Origin: Caldovatus aquaticus
GTDB taxonomy: Bacteria; Pseudomonadota; Alphaproteobacteria; Acetobacterales; Acetobacteraceae
DNA: 51,429 bases
NCBI RefSeq assembly: GCF_019458025.1
Contig: NZ_JAHZUY010000020.1
Coordinates: 1 to 51,429, forward strand
Direction: 5' to 3'
The position numbers and the translations under genes are program-made. Positions 26,867 through 36,834 of this stretch are shown here, piece by piece. Below the pieces are notes generated by a model, which made no database searches, was not told the DNA's origin, and saw only the letters and a program-made list of their open reading frames with translations. Position 1 is the first letter of the stretch, and each line of letters opens with the position of its first letter.

Positions 26867-27841
26867 TCACCCGCGGCGCAGGATCTCCGGGTTCACCATC
26901 ATCGCGGGGTCCGGGGTCCCGTCCAGCGCGTCGAGCAGGTTGCGCGCCGCCTGGCGGGCCATGCGGGCGAGGCTCTCCTCGGTGCTGCCGGCGTTGTGCG
27001 GGCTCAGCACCACGTTCGGCTCGGCGAGGAGGAGGCTGTCGCGCGGCGGCGGCTCCGCCTCCAGCACGTCGAGGCCGGCGCCGCGCAGCCTCCCGCTGCG
27101 CAGCGCGGCGAGCAGCGCCGCCTCGTCCACCACCGGCCCGCGCGCGGTGTTGACCAGGATCGCGCCGGGCTTCAGCGCGGCGAAGGCGGCGGCGTCCATC
27201 AGGTGGCGCGTCGCCGGCGTGAGCGGGCAGTGCAGCGTCACCACGTCCGCCTCGCCGAGCGCGGCGTGCAGGTCGCGCACCGGCACGAAGCCGTCGGCGG
27301 CGATGCGCGCGGGGTGGAAGGCCGGGTCCATCACCAGGACGCGCATGTGGAAGGCCTGGCAGTAGCGCGCGACGCGCGCGCCGATGCGGCCGTAGCCCAC
27401 GACCAGGACCGTGCGGCCGGCGAGCTCGCAGATCCCCGGGCCCTCGGTGCCCCACCACGCGCCCGCGCGCACCGCGCGGTCGCCCTGCGGGCCGCGGTGC
27501 GCGACGGCGAGCATCAGCATCATCGCGTGCTCGGCCACGGCGAGGTCGTTGGTGCCGTTCGCCACCATCACCGGGATGCCGCGCGCCGAGCAGGCGGCGA
27601 CGTCCACCGTGTCGTAGCCGACGCCGAGGCGCGCGGCGCAGCGCAGCCGCGGCGCCGCCGCGAGCGCCTCCGCGTCGAGCCGCTCCAGCCACAGCAGCAC
27701 CGCGTCCGCCCCCGACAGCGCCTGGAGGAATTGCGGGCGGTCGGGGCCGTCCAGCGTCACCAGCTCCACGTCCGGGCGGGCGCGCAGCAGCGCGGCCCCC
27801 GCCTCGTGCAGGCAGCGGCAGAGGAGGATGCGGTGGGGCAT
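26867..27841 (-). CDS. D-isomer-specific 2-hydroxyacid dehydrogenase
   Basis: This 324-residue NAD-dependent enzyme reduces a 2-oxo acid or oxidises a D-2-hydroxy acid. The nucleotide loop is VLVVGYGRIGARVARYCQAF (GxGxxG), and the catalytic triad is complete: Arg in NTARGPVVDEAALL, Glu in DVLEAEPPP, and His in LSPHNAGSTEESLARM. The N-terminus (MPHRILLCRCLHEAGAALL) and ARLGVGYDTVDVAACSARGIPVMVANGTND fit phosphoglycerate- or glyoxylate/hydroxypyruvate-type dehydrogenases; there is no ACT tail, so it is not SerA of the long type. It is convergent with ilvC and divergent from leuA; the actual substrate is unknown. Confidence 0.92.
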   Translation of the reverse strand: MPHRILLCRCLHEAGAALLRARPDVELVTLDGPDRPQFLQALSGADAVLLWLERLDAEALAAAPRLRCAARLGVGYDTVDVAACSARGIPVMVANGTNDLAVAEHAMMLMLAVAHRGPQGDRAVRAGAWWGTEGPGICELAGRTVLVVGYGRIGARVARYCQAFHMRVLVMDPAFHPARIAADGFVPVRDLHAALGEADVVTLHCPLTPATRHLMDAAAFAALKPGAILVNTARGPVVDEAALLAALRSGRLRGAGLDVLEAEPPPRDSLLLAEPNVVLSPHNAGSTEESLARMARQAARNLLDALDGTPDPAMMVNPEILRRG

Positions 27842-28190
27842 GGCAGGGATCCCGGTCGCGGTGGCGGGGCCGATCGTGTCGCCTCCGGCGCCGCCGCGCC
27901 AGGGGCGGGGCGCCCGCTGCCCGCCGGGCGCGGCGGCCGCGGGCGCGTCTTCCGCGCTTGCCCCCGGCGCCGCCCCGCGTTACCGTGCCGCCGTCATGTC
28001 TCCGCGCGTCTCCCTTGCCGGCCTGATCCCCGGGCGCTCCGCCCCGCCGGCCGCGCGCGTCCCCCTTCCTGGCCTCCTCCTTCGACTTAGCCGCCCCTGG
28101 GCGTGACGACCGGCCGCGCGCCGGCACCGCTCAGGGGATCCTGGGAACCCCCGCGTTCACCCGCACGGCAAGCCTCGAAGGACCGCACCC
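27842..28190 (+). promoter_or_regulatory. leuA leader region with possible attenuator
   Basis: This 349-base gap lies between the divergent dehydrogenase gene and leuA. It contains a 36-codon ORF (27996-28106) that ends in a leucine-rich stretch, and downstream of it several small stems. These are CGCC-CCTG-GGCG (28092-28103), CCGGC-CGCGC-GCCGG (28110-28124) and CAGG-GGAT-CCTG (28132-28143), while GGGG (28134-28137) could instead pair with CCCC (28148-28151). Overlapping alternatives of this kind suit attenuation, but no clear U-run was found after them. The part before 27990 shows no feature beyond GC-rich sequence. A GAAGGA ribosome site precedes leuA. Confidence 0.55.
27996..28106 (+). CDS. 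Candidate leucine leader peptide (LeuL-like)
   Basis: This short ORF encodes 36 residues starting MSPRVSLAGLIPGRSAPPAA and ending VPLPGLLLRLSRPWA. Five of residues 24-31 are leucine (CTT, CTC, CTC, CTT, CTT). CTT is seldom used in the surrounding genes, which prefer CTG and CTC, so three CTT codons in eight positions are unlikely by chance and suit ribosome stalling when leucyl-tRNA is short. It stops 84 bases before leuA, with hairpin-forming sequence between. Leader-peptide attenuation of leu genes is established for proteobacteria; application here is inference. Confidence 0.6.
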   Translation: MSPRVSLAGLIPGRSAPPAARVPLPGLLLRLSRPWA

Positions 28191-29774
<1,584 letters not shown>

Positions 29775-29810
29775 CCTCGACCGGGGGCGGGGCCCGGCCG
29801 CCGCCGGGCC

Positions 29811-30590
29811 TCATCCCATCCCGAGCACGTCCTTCATGCCGTAGAGGCCGGGCGGCCTGCCGACCAGCCACAGCGCCGCCCGCACCGCGCCGGTCGCATA
29901 GACGCGGCGGTCGAAGCTGCGGTGGGTGAGGGCGATGTGCTCGCTCGCCCCGGCGAAGAGCAGCGTGTGCTCCCCCACCACCTGGCCGCCGCGCAGCGCG
30001 GCGAAGCCGATCGCGCCGGTCTTCCGTGCGCCCGTGTGGCCGTCGCGGCCGCTCTCGCGGCCCGCCGCCTCGAGCGTCGTGCCCCGCCCGCGCGCCACCG
30101 CGCGGCCGAGCGCGATCGCGGTCCCCGAGGGCGCGTCCACCTTCTGGCGGTGGTGCATCTCGACGATCTCGGCGTCGTACTGCTCGGCCGGCAGCGCCGC
30201 TGCCATGCGCTCGGCGATGGCCAGCACCAGGTTGACGCCGGGCGCGAAATTCGCCGCGTAGCAGATCGGCGCGCGCCGCGCCGCCTCGGCCACCGCCGCC
30301 TCGTCCACCGGCGAGAGGCCGGAGGTGCCGAGCACCAGCGGCCGGCCGGTGCGCGCGGCGAGCGCGGCGTGGGCGGCGGCGGCCGAGGCGTGGGTGAAGT
30401 CGATCACCACCTCGCTCGCCGCGAACAGCGCCGCGGCGTCGGGCAGCACCGGCACCCCGGGCGGCGGCGCCGCGGCGGAGCCCGGGCGCAGCGTGCCGCC
30501 GGCGAGCGTGGCGCCGGCGGCCACCGCCTCCTCGGCGAGCAGCCTTCCCATGCGGCCGGCGATGCCGGCGATGCCGATGCGGACGGACAT
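29811..30590 (-). CDS. dapB: 4-hydroxy-tetrahydrodipicolinate reductase
   Basis: This 259-residue enzyme reduces the cyclic intermediate of the lysine/diaminopimelate pathway with NAD(P)H. The nucleotide loop is RIGIAGIAGRMGRLLAEEAV, the second region VVIDFTHASAAAAHAALAARTGRPLVLGTSGL, then NFAPGVNLVLAIAERMA, and the catalytic lysine motif EIVEMHHRQKVDAPSGTAIAL. The end reads HTLLFAGASEHIALTHRSFDRRVYATGAVRAALWL. The ATG at 30590 is selected because the family starts right at the first strand (MSVRIGIAG); residues further upstream in frame are arginine-rich. A GGAGG site is 10 bases or so before it. Confidence 0.96.
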   Translation of the reverse strand: MSVRIGIAGIAGRMGRLLAEEAVAAGATLAGGTLRPGSAAAPPPGVPVLPDAAALFAASEVVIDFTHASAAAAHAALAARTGRPLVLGTSGLSPVDEAAVAEAARRAPICYAANFAPGVNLVLAIAERMAAALPAEQYDAEIVEMHHRQKVDAPSGTAIALGRAVARGRGTTLEAAGRESGRDGHTGARKTGAIGFAALRGGQVVGEHTLLFAGASEHIALTHRSFDRRVYATGAVRAALWLVGRPPGLYGMKDVLGMG

Positions 30591-31337
30591 GGCGGGACGG
30601 GCCTCCGCGCTGGTGCTGGTCGGTGGTCGCGGCGCGACACTCCGCGCCCGTCCCTTGCCGGTCAAGCCGCGTCCTGGCGGGCCGGCCGCCGTGACCGCTC
30701 CGGCGCGCGGCGCACCGTCGCGGTGTGGGCTGGGTGCCGGCCATGGCGCCTGGGGATGGCGGCGGAGCCGGCGCCGACTGCGGCGGGCCGCGCGTGCGTG
30801 CCGCGGACGCCGGCGAGGCGCGCCGCGGCGCTGCCGACCGTGCCGGGGACCATGCCTCGCGCGCCGCCGGTCGCGGGCGCGTGGCCTACTGGGGCGGTCC
30901 TCGCCGGCTGGCGGCCGGCCGGGCCTTCGCGGCGCCGGGCGCGTGCCCGGCGCGCCGGCAGGCTCGGCGGGCGAGTACCCGCGGCCGGCGGCGCTTGCGG
31001 TTCGTCTCCGGGAAAGGGAGGCTGGGCCGCAGGGGCGGGCGGCGGCGCGGATGGGACCGAATTCCGCGCCGCCGCCTGCCGGGACCGCCGCTGGGGGGCG
31101 GCGGATGCCGCGTCAACGCCCGATCCCGCCGCGGGTTGCGTGGCGCGCGGGGGCTGCCGCGTCGCGCCGCCGCGGGTCGCGCTCGGATGCCGGGGTTTCA
31201 TCGTTCCGTCCCGCTCCCGTCATTGCCGCGTCACCGGCGGCGCGGTAGAGCGGCGGCCGGCCGGCGCGGGTGGCTCCTTCCCCCGCCGTCCCCGCCGTTC
31301 GCCGCTGTTGCGCGCCACGCCGAGACCGTACCGTCCC
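30591..31337. other. 747-base gap without a recognisable gene
   Basis: This is the longest non-coding stretch of the window, between dapB (minus) and the acyltransferase gene (plus). Both strands have long open frames here, but their products are Arg/Pro/Ala/Gly-rich and unlike any family; they follow from the base composition. I found no tRNA fold, no RNase P, tmRNA or SRP RNA signatures, no tandem repeat, and no -35/-10 pair of good quality. Small GC-rich stems abound (for example GCGCCGGGCGCGTGCCCGGCGCGC near 30931-30955). It may be the remnant of a lost gene or contain an unrecognised RNA. Confidence 0.35.
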
Positions 31338-32327
31338 ATGGATGCCGCCGCCACCGCCCGCGTCCCGCCCGAGGAGGCCCTCCGGCCCCGGCGGCTGCGC
31401 CGGCGCAAGCCGCTGCGCTTCCGGCCCTGGCTGCCCGGCGCCGCGTGGTCCGACGTGCTCGACGTCCGGCCGCACGGCGGGCGGCTGCGCGCGGTGCGGC
31501 GCATCGCGCTCGCGCTCGCGCTGACCCTCCTCGCCATGCCCGTCCAGGCGCTCCTGCTGCTGCTGCCGGGACGGGGGCGGATCGTCTTCCCGCGGCTCTA
31601 CTGGGCGGGAATGTGCCGCGCGATCGGCCTCAAGGTGCGGGTCGTCGGCCGGCCGGCGGCGGAGCGGCCGGTGCTGTTCCTCTCCAACCACTGCTCCTGG
31701 CTCGACATCCTCGTGCTCGGCGGCGTGCTGGAGGCCTGCTTCGTGGCCAAGAGCGAGGTCGGGACCTGGCCGCTGGTCAGCACCGTCGCGAGGCTCGGCC
31801 GCACCGTCTTCGTCAGCCGCAGCCGCGGCCGGACCGGCACGGAGGCGGAGCAGATGCGCGCCCGCCTCGCCGCCGGCGACAGCCTGATCCTGTTCCCCGA
31901 AGGCACCAGCAGCGACGGCACGCGGGTGCTTCCCTTCCGCTCCTCCTTCCTCGCCGTCGCCGATGCGGCGCGGCAGGTGCAGCCGGTCTCGGTGGTCTAT
32001 GACCGGCTCGGCGGGCTGCCGGCCTGCCGGCGCGACCGGCCGTTCTTCGCCTGGTACGGGGACATGGACATCGCGACGCACCTGTGGCGGCTCGCGCGGC
32101 GCAGCGGCGCGCGGGCGACGGTGCTGCTGCACGAGCCGGTGGACCCGCGCGCCTTTCCCGACCGCAAGGCGCTGACCGCTGCGGTGGCGGAAGTGGTGGC
32201 GGAGGGCGCCGCGGCGCTGCGGCAGAACCGTCCGGTGGCCCCGCTGCGGCCGGCCCCGCCGCTTTCCGGCCGGCCGGCCGCGGCCGGGCCGGTCGCCGGG
32301 AACGGACCGGCCGCCGCCGCGCGGTGA
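31338..32327 (+). CDS. 1-acyl-sn-glycerol-3-phosphate acyltransferase (PlsC-like)
   Basis: This is a 329-residue membrane-associated lysophospholipid acyltransferase. The catalytic motif NHCSWLDI (NHxxxxD type, about 117-124) and the substrate motif [20 protein letters not shown] (about 186-205) are intact, along with [31 protein letters not shown] hydrophobic helix [25 protein letters not shown] (about 54-78) anchors it to the inner membrane; its tail is a Pro/Ala-rich unstructured stretch. A phosphatidic acid-forming or ornithine-lipid role (OlsA-like) is possible. The start ATG at 31338 is well placed, though the ribosome site is weak. It ends 164 bases before miaB. Confidence 0.9.
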   Translation: MDAAATARVPPEEALRPRRLRRRKPLRFRPWLPGAAWSDVLDVRPHGGRLRAVRRIALALALTLLAMPVQALLLLLPGRGRIVFPRLYWAGMCRAIGLKVRVVGRPAAERPVLFLSNHCSWLDILVLGGVLEACFVAKSEVGTWPLVSTVARLGRTVFVSRSRGRTGTEAEQMRARLAAGDSLILFPEGTSSDGTRVLPFRSSFLAVADAARQVQPVSVVYDRLGGLPACRRDRPFFAWYGDMDIATHLWRLARRSGARATVLLHEPVDPRAFPDRKALTAAVAEVVAEGAAALRQNRPVAPLRPAPPLSGRPAAAGPVAGNGPAAAAR

Positions 32328-32345
32328 GGCGGCGGCATTCCGCCC

Positions 32346-32422
32346 TTGACCCGGGCCGTTCGAATCCAGGAAATTCCTCGCATGGGACGCTTCGCCCCGC
32401 ACCGGATCGCTTGACCCGGGCC
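32346..32422 (+). repeat. Direct repeat TTGACCCGGGCC in the miaB upstream region
   Basis: The 12-base word TTGACCCGGGCC occurs at 32346-32357 and again at 32411-32422, 65 bases apart, between the acyltransferase gene and miaB. TTGACC is a fair -35 hexamer in each, and AAATTC (32371-32376) is a possible -10 for the first at 19 bases. It may mark tandem promoters or a regulator's paired sites; the evidence is only sequence identity. Confidence 0.32.
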
Positions 32423-32491
32423 CCTGCGGAACGCATCTCCCCGGCGATGACCCGCCCCTCCCGGAGGCGGGCGGGCGGAGCCTTTCCCGGC

Positions 32492-33934
32492 ATGACCGAA
32501 CCTCTCGGCGGCGCCCCCGCGCGGATGCGGCGCCTGTTCGTCCGCACCTGGGGCTGCCAGATGAACGTCTACGACAGCGCCCGCATGGCGGACGTGCTGG
32601 CCCCCCTCGGCTACGCGCCGGCGGAGACGCCCGAGGGCGCCGACATGGTGATCCTCAACACCTGCCACATCCGCGAGAAGGCGGCCGAGAAGGTGTTCTC
32701 CGAGCTCGGCCGGCTGCGCGCGCTCAAGGAGCGGCGCGCCGCCGAGGGCGGGCGCATGGTGATCGCCGTCGCCGGCTGCGTCGCCCAGGCCGAGGGGGCG
32801 GAGATCGTCGCCCGCGCGCCCTGGGTGGACATCGTGCTCGGCCCCCAGACCTACCACCGCCTGCCGGAGATGGTGGCGCGCGCGGCGCGCGCCGCGGGCG
32901 CCGTGATCGAGACCGAGTTCCCGGTCGAGGACAAGTTCGACCACCTGCCGGAACAGGCCGCGCCGCAGGGGGTGACCGCCTTCCTCACCGTGCAGGAGGG
33001 CTGCGACAAGTTCTGCTCCTTCTGCGTCGTGCCCTACACGCGCGGCGCCGAATTCTCGCGCCCCGCCGCCGCGGTGATCGCCGAGGCGCGGCGGCTCGTC
33101 GCGCAGGGCGCGCGCGAGATCACGCTGCTCGGGCAGAACGTGAACGCGTATCACGGCGCGGCGCCGGACGGCGCCGGCGAATGGCGGCTCGGGCGGCTGC
33201 TGCGGGCGCTGGCCGAGCAGGTGCCGGGCCTCGCGCGGCTGCGCTACACCACCTCGCACCCGCGCGACGTGGACGAGGAGCTGATCGCGGCGCATCGCGA
33301 CCTCCCCCAGCTCATGCCCTTCCTGCACCTGCCGGTGCAGTCGGGCTCGGACCGCATCCTGCGGGCGATGAACCGCGGCCACACGGCGGCGGACTACCTC
33401 CGCCTGGTCGAGCGGCTGCGCGCGGCGCGGCCCGACCTCGCGCTCTCCTCCGACTTCATCGTCGGCCACCCGGGCGAGGGGGAGGCGGATTTCCGCGCCA
33501 CGCTCGATCTCGTGCGCGCGGTCGGCTTCGCCCAGGCCTTCTCCTTCAAGTACTCGCCCCGGCCTGGAACTCCGGCCGCCGCGGCGCCACATCAGGTGCC
33601 GGAGCCGGTCAAGGAGGCGCGGCTGGCCGAACTCCAGGCGCTGCTCAGGGAACAGCAGGCCGCCTTCAACCGTTCCCGCGTCGGCATGGGCATCGAGGTG
33701 CTGTTCACGGGTCCCGGCCGCCATCCGGGCCAGATCGTCGGGCGCTCGCCCTGGCTGCAGCCCGTGCATGTCCGCGGGCCGGCGTCCCTGATCGGCCGGC
33801 TCGCGCCCGTCACGGTGCTCGCCGCCCATCCCAATTCCCTCTCGGCCGCGCTGCGGGACCAGCACGAGACGGCCGCGGAGGCCGACCCCCACCATCACCC
33901 CAACCCGGAGGAAGAGGAGCGCATCCGCGCTTGA
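32492..33934 (+). CDS. miaB: tRNA-2-methylthio-N6-dimethylallyladenosine synthase
   Basis: This is a 480-residue radical-SAM methylthiotransferase acting on tRNA after MiaA. The N-terminal UPF0004 cluster uses the cysteines in [20 protein letters not shown] and [10 protein letters not shown], and the radical-SAM cluster is CDKFCSFC near residue 171. [30 protein letters not shown] and [16 protein letters not shown] follow, and the TRAM domain is at the C-terminus ([25 protein letters not shown]). ATG at 32492 has a GGAG sequence at the right distance; ATGs at 32447 and 32525 are alternatives. It is the first of the coupled miaB-phoH-ybeY-corC set. Confidence 0.97.
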   Translation: MTEPLGGAPARMRRLFVRTWGCQMNVYDSARMADVLAPLGYAPAETPEGADMVILNTCHIREKAAEKVFSELGRLRALKERRAAEGGRMVIAVAGCVAQAEGAEIVARAPWVDIVLGPQTYHRLPEMVARAARAAGAVIETEFPVEDKFDHLPEQAAPQGVTAFLTVQEGCDKFCSFCVVPYTRGAEFSRPAAAVIAEARRLVAQGAREITLLGQNVNAYHGAAPDGAGEWRLGRLLRALAEQVPGLARLRYTTSHPRDVDEELIAAHRDLPQLMPFLHLPVQSGSDRILRAMNRGHTAADYLRLVERLRAARPDLALSSDFIVGHPGEGEADFRATLDLVRAVGFAQAFSFKYSPRPGTPAAAAPHQVPEPVKEARLAELQALLREQQAAFNRSRVGMGIEVLFTGPGRHPGQIVGRSPWLQPVHVRGPASLIGRLAPVTVLAAHPNSLSAALRDQHETAAEADPHHHPNPEEEERIRA

Positions 33935-35055
33935 CCACCATTCCCGCCGCCGTCCCGCTGCGCAACCCCGCGGAGGCCCGGCTCTCGCCGCGCGCCGCCC
34001 CCGCCGGCCCCCTCGCCGAACCCCAGCAACGCTCCGTCACCCTGCAATTCGACGACAACGCGCTGCTGCCGCTGCTCTACGGCGAGCACGACCGCCACCT
34101 CGCCCGCATCGAGCAGGCGCTCGGCGTCCGTCTCGCCTCGCGCGGCAACCGGCTGTCCATCGCCGGCAGCCCGGAGCGGACCGAGCTTGCGGAGGCGGCG
34201 CTGCTCGCGCTGTGGAAGCGGCTCGAGCGCGGCCAGCCGGTCGGCGCGGCCGAGGTGGAGGCGGCGCTGCGCCTCGCCGAGGGCGGGGCCGAGCAGGGCG
34301 AGCCGCGGCTGCCGCTCGCCGACCTGCCGGCGATCCGCACCCGCCGCGGCGCGATCGCGCCGCGCAGCGCGGGGCAGGCCGCCTACATCGAGATGCTGGC
34401 GCGCCACGAGCTGGTGTTCGGCATCGGCCCCGCCGGCACCGGCAAGACCTACCTCGCCGTCGCGCAGGGCGTGGCGCTGCTGCAGTCGGGCCGGGTGGAC
34501 CGCATCGTGCTGAGCCGGCCGGCGGTCGAGGCGGGCGAGCGGCTCGGCTTCCTGCCGGGCGACATGAAGGAGAAGGTGGACCCCTACCTCCGCCCGCTCT
34601 ACGACGCCCTGCACGACATGCTGCCCGCCGAGCAGGTGGCGCGCCGGATCGCCTCGGGCGAGATCGAGATCGCCCCGCTCGCCTTCATGCGCGGGCGCAC
34701 CCTCGCGCACTGCTACGCGATCCTCGACGAGGCGCAGAACACCACCCCGGCGCAGATCAAGATGTTCCTCACCCGGATGGGCGAGGGCTCGCGCATGGTG
34801 ATCACCGGCGATCCGAGCCAGGTGGACCTGCCGCCCGGCCAGCCGAGCGGGCTCGCCGAGGCGCTGCGGACGCTGGAGGGGGTGGAGGGCATCGCGGTCG
34901 CGCGCTTCGGCGACCGCGATGTGGTCCGGCACCCCCTGGTGGCGCGGATCGTCGCGGCCTATGACCGCGCGGAGGCGCGCCGGGGGCCGCCGGGGTGCGA
35001 CTGGCGCCCGGGAGGCGGGGGCGCGAAGAAGGAGAGGGATGGAACCGCGAAGTAG
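33931..35055 (+). CDS. PhoH family ATPase
   Basis: This is a 374-residue PhoH-like ATPase, usually linked to ribosome/RNA metabolism with YbeY. The Walker A loop is [21 protein letters not shown] (about 165-185), [35 protein letters not shown] follows, and Walker B is [23 protein letters not shown], then [13 protein letters not shown]. The N-terminus carries a KH-like region ([22 protein letters not shown]). Start is a TTG at 33931: it overlaps the miaB stop (TTGA) and has GGAGGAAGAGGAG eleven bases upstream, while no ATG or GTG near the N-terminus has such a site. It overlaps ybeY by 17 bases. Confidence 0.93.
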   Translation: MTTIPAAVPLRNPAEARLSPRAAPAGPLAEPQQRSVTLQFDDNALLPLLYGEHDRHLARIEQALGVRLASRGNRLSIAGSPERTELAEAALLALWKRLERGQPVGAAEVEAALRLAEGGAEQGEPRLPLADLPAIRTRRGAIAPRSAGQAAYIEMLARHELVFGIGPAGTGKTYLAVAQGVALLQSGRVDRIVLSRPAVEAGERLGFLPGDMKEKVDPYLRPLYDALHDMLPAEQVARRIASGEIEIAPLAFMRGRTLAHCYAILDEAQNTTPAQIKMFLTRMGEGSRMVITGDPSQVDLPPGQPSGLAEALRTLEGVEGIAVARFGDRDVVRHPLVARIVAAYDRAEARRGPPGCDWRPGGGGAKKERDGTAK

Positions 35056-35572
35056 CCATCCCGGCCGGAAACCCGCGGAAATCCGGGCGGGGACGGCCGG
35101 GCTTCGGACCGGGATGCCGCCGGAGGTGGACGTCTCCGTGATCCTCGCGGCGCCGGGCTGGCGCGCCGCGGTGCCGGGCGTCGAGCGCCTGGCCCGGCGC
35201 GCCGCCGAGGCGGCGCTCCGCGAGGCCGGCCGGGGCGGGACGATCACCGTGCTCCTCGCCGGCGACCGCGAGCTGCGCCGCCTGAACGGACGCCATCGCG
35301 GCAAGGTGAAGCCCACCAACGTGCTCAGCTTTCCGGGCGCGGGCGGCGCGCATCTCGGCGACCTCGCGCTCGCGCTCGGCGTGGTGCGGCGCGAGGCGCA
35401 GGCGAACCGGCGGCCGGCCCGCGCCCATCTCGCCCACCTCGTCGCCCACGGGGCGCTGCATCTCGCCGGCCACGACCATCTGCACGCCGGCGAGGCGCGC
35501 CGGATGGAGCGGGCGGAGGCGCGCGTGATGCGCCGCCTCGGCCTGCCGAACCCCTGGCGGGGGGCGACCTGA
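35039..35572 (+). CDS. ybeY: Endoribonuclease YbeY (rRNA maturation factor)
   Basis: This is a 177-residue metalloenzyme needed for 16S rRNA 3' maturation. The zinc motif reads [23 protein letters not shown] (HGxLHLxGxDH, about residues 136-148), and the preceding [12 protein letters not shown] and [15 protein letters not shown] are family-specific. The start at 35039 is preceded by AAGGAGAGGG and overlaps the end of phoH by 17 bases; a second in-frame ATG at 35114 would remove a non-conserved N-terminal stretch. The stop overlaps the ATG of the CorC gene (TGATG). The order phoH-ybeY-corC is widely conserved. Confidence 0.96.
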   Translation: MEPRSSHPGRKPAEIRAGTAGLRTGMPPEVDVSVILAAPGWRAAVPGVERLARRAAEAALREAGRGGTITVLLAGDRELRRLNGRHRGKVKPTNVLSFPGAGGAHLGDLALALGVVRREAQANRRPARAHLAHLVAHGALHLAGHDHLHAGEARRMERAEARVMRRLGLPNPWRGAT

Positions 35573-36588
35573 TGGGCGAGGGCCGATCACCGGCGTCGCC
35601 CGCGGAGGCCGTCGGCGGGAATGGCCGCAACGGCGCCGGCGCCAGTCCCACCGGCCTGCAGCGCGGCCTGTTCTGGCGCCTCCAGGGCCTCCTGCGCCGG
35701 CGCGAGGCGGAGAGCGTCCGCGACCGGGTCGAGGAGCTGATCGAGGGGCACCCCGAGGAGGGCGACGGCCGCGGCCGCGGCGCCGAGGAGCTCGACCCCC
35801 ACGAGCGGGCGCTGCTGCGCAACGTGCTCCGCCTGCGCGGCAAGACCGCTTACGACATCATGGTGCCGCGCGCCGACATCACGGCGATGCCGGAGAACCT
35901 GACCCTCGACCAGGCGATCCGCCTGATCCAGCGCGAGGGCCACAGCCGCTACCCGGTGTTCCGCGAGAACCTCGACGACATCGTCGGCATGGTCCACATC
36001 AAGGACGTCTTCGCGGCGCTGGGTCCCGAGCGGCAGGGGCAGCCCTTCAGCCTCAGGGCGATCCTGCGCAAGCCGCTCTTCGTCGTGCCCTCGGTGCCGG
36101 TGCTCGACCTGCTGCTGCAGATGCGCCAGGCGCGCATCCACATGGCCCTGGTGGTGGACGAGTACGGCGGCATCGACGGCCTGATCACCATCGAGGACCT
36201 GGTCGAGACCATCGTCGGCGACATCAGCGACGAGCACGACGAGCCGGCGCCGCCGCAGATCGTCGAGCGGCCGGACGGCACGCTGGAGCTCGACGCGCGC
36301 ACCCCGGTCGAGCTGTTCGAGAGCCGGCTCGGCGCGGTGCTGACCGCCGAGGAGCGCGCCGCCGACATCGACACCGTGGGCGGCCTGGTCTTCACCCTCG
36401 CCGGGCGCGTGCCGGCGCGGGGCGAGCTGATCTCGCACCCCTCCGGGCTGGAGTTCCAGGTGCTGGAGGCCGATCCGCGGCGCATCCGCCGGCTGCGGGT
36501 GCGCCGGCCGGGGATGGGGCCGCCCGCCGGCGCTCCTCCCCCGGCGACGTCGCCGCCCGCCGAGCCGATGCCCCGCGCGGCCGAGTAG
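35572..36588 (+). CDS. CorC/HlyC-type CBS-domain transporter-associated protein
   Basis: This is a 338-residue protein with the CorC (HlyC) layout and no membrane-spanning DUF21 domain. Two CBS repeats (about residues 98-160 and 165-225) contain MVPRADITAMPENLTLDQAIRLIQREGHSRYPVFRENLDDIVGMVHIKDV and LVVDEYGGIDGLITIEDLVETIVGDISDEHDE. The C-terminal CorC_HlyC domain (about 235-310) reads LDARTPVELFESRLG and DIDTVGGLVFTLAGRVPARGELISHPSGLEFQVLEADPRRIRRLRVRR. Association with magnesium/cobalt transport or with haemolysin-like proteins is family knowledge. The ends are Ala/Pro-rich. It is the last gene of the miaB unit. Confidence 0.94.
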   Translation: MGEGRSPASPAEAVGGNGRNGAGASPTGLQRGLFWRLQGLLRRREAESVRDRVEELIEGHPEEGDGRGRGAEELDPHERALLRNVLRLRGKTAYDIMVPRADITAMPENLTLDQAIRLIQREGHSRYPVFRENLDDIVGMVHIKDVFAALGPERQGQPFSLRAILRKPLFVVPSVPVLDLLLQMRQARIHMALVVDEYGGIDGLITIEDLVETIVGDISDEHDEPAPPQIVERPDGTLELDARTPVELFESRLGAVLTAEERAADIDTVGGLVFTLAGRVPARGELISHPSGLEFQVLEADPRRIRRLRVRRPGMGPPAGAPPPATSPPAEPMPRAAE

Positions 36589-36657
36589 GGGGGCGCCGCG
36601 ACCGCCGGCGGACCGGGGCAGGAAGCGCGCCCGGTGCCCTTCGGGGAGGCGAGCCCC

Positions 36658-36800
36658 GCTCCCGGCCGTGTCGGCCGTCCGCGACCCGCTCCGGGGCGCT
36701 CTCCGCCCGGCTGTGCGGGCGGCGACGGCTCCGGCGCGCCGGCTGGCGCGCGGTTCCCCGTTCGCGGGCGGTTCCCGCCCTCCCGCGATCCGCTCTAGGC
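36658..36800 (+). repeat. Dispersed intergenic repeat, copy B
   Basis: This copy lies in the 246-base gap between the CorC gene and the LLM oxidoreductase gene. It matches copy A (21256-21397) in three blocks in the same order: CCGGCCGTGTCGGCCGTCCG with GCGACCC (36661-36687), TCCGCCCGGCTGTGCGGGC (36702-36720) with CGACGGCTCC, and the end GCGATCCGCTCTAGGC (36785-36800). The centre differs and includes CGCGCCGGCTGGCGCGCGG and TTCGCGGGCGGTTCCCGCC stems. The rest of the gap (36589-36657, 36801-36834) shows only the ribosome site GGAGGAAA. Confidence 0.58.
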
Positions 36801-36834
36801 TGGCGGCGGCGCAGCCTCGCGGAGGAAACGGTCC

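Noticed and set aside
30662-31201. 179-codon minus-strand ORF in the 747-base gap
   Set aside because: Low-complexity Pro/Ala/Arg composition, no ribosome site, no recognisable motif.
29922-31337. Long open frame continuing upstream of the acyltransferase gene in the same frame
   Set aside because: The product is arginine/proline-rich without family resemblance and overlaps dapB antisense; it follows from lack of stops in GC-rich DNA.
32355-32372. GCCGTTCGAATCCAGG resembles a tRNA T-arm
   Set aside because: No acceptor, D or anticodon stems can be formed around it, and no CCA-like end or matching acceptor strand exists.
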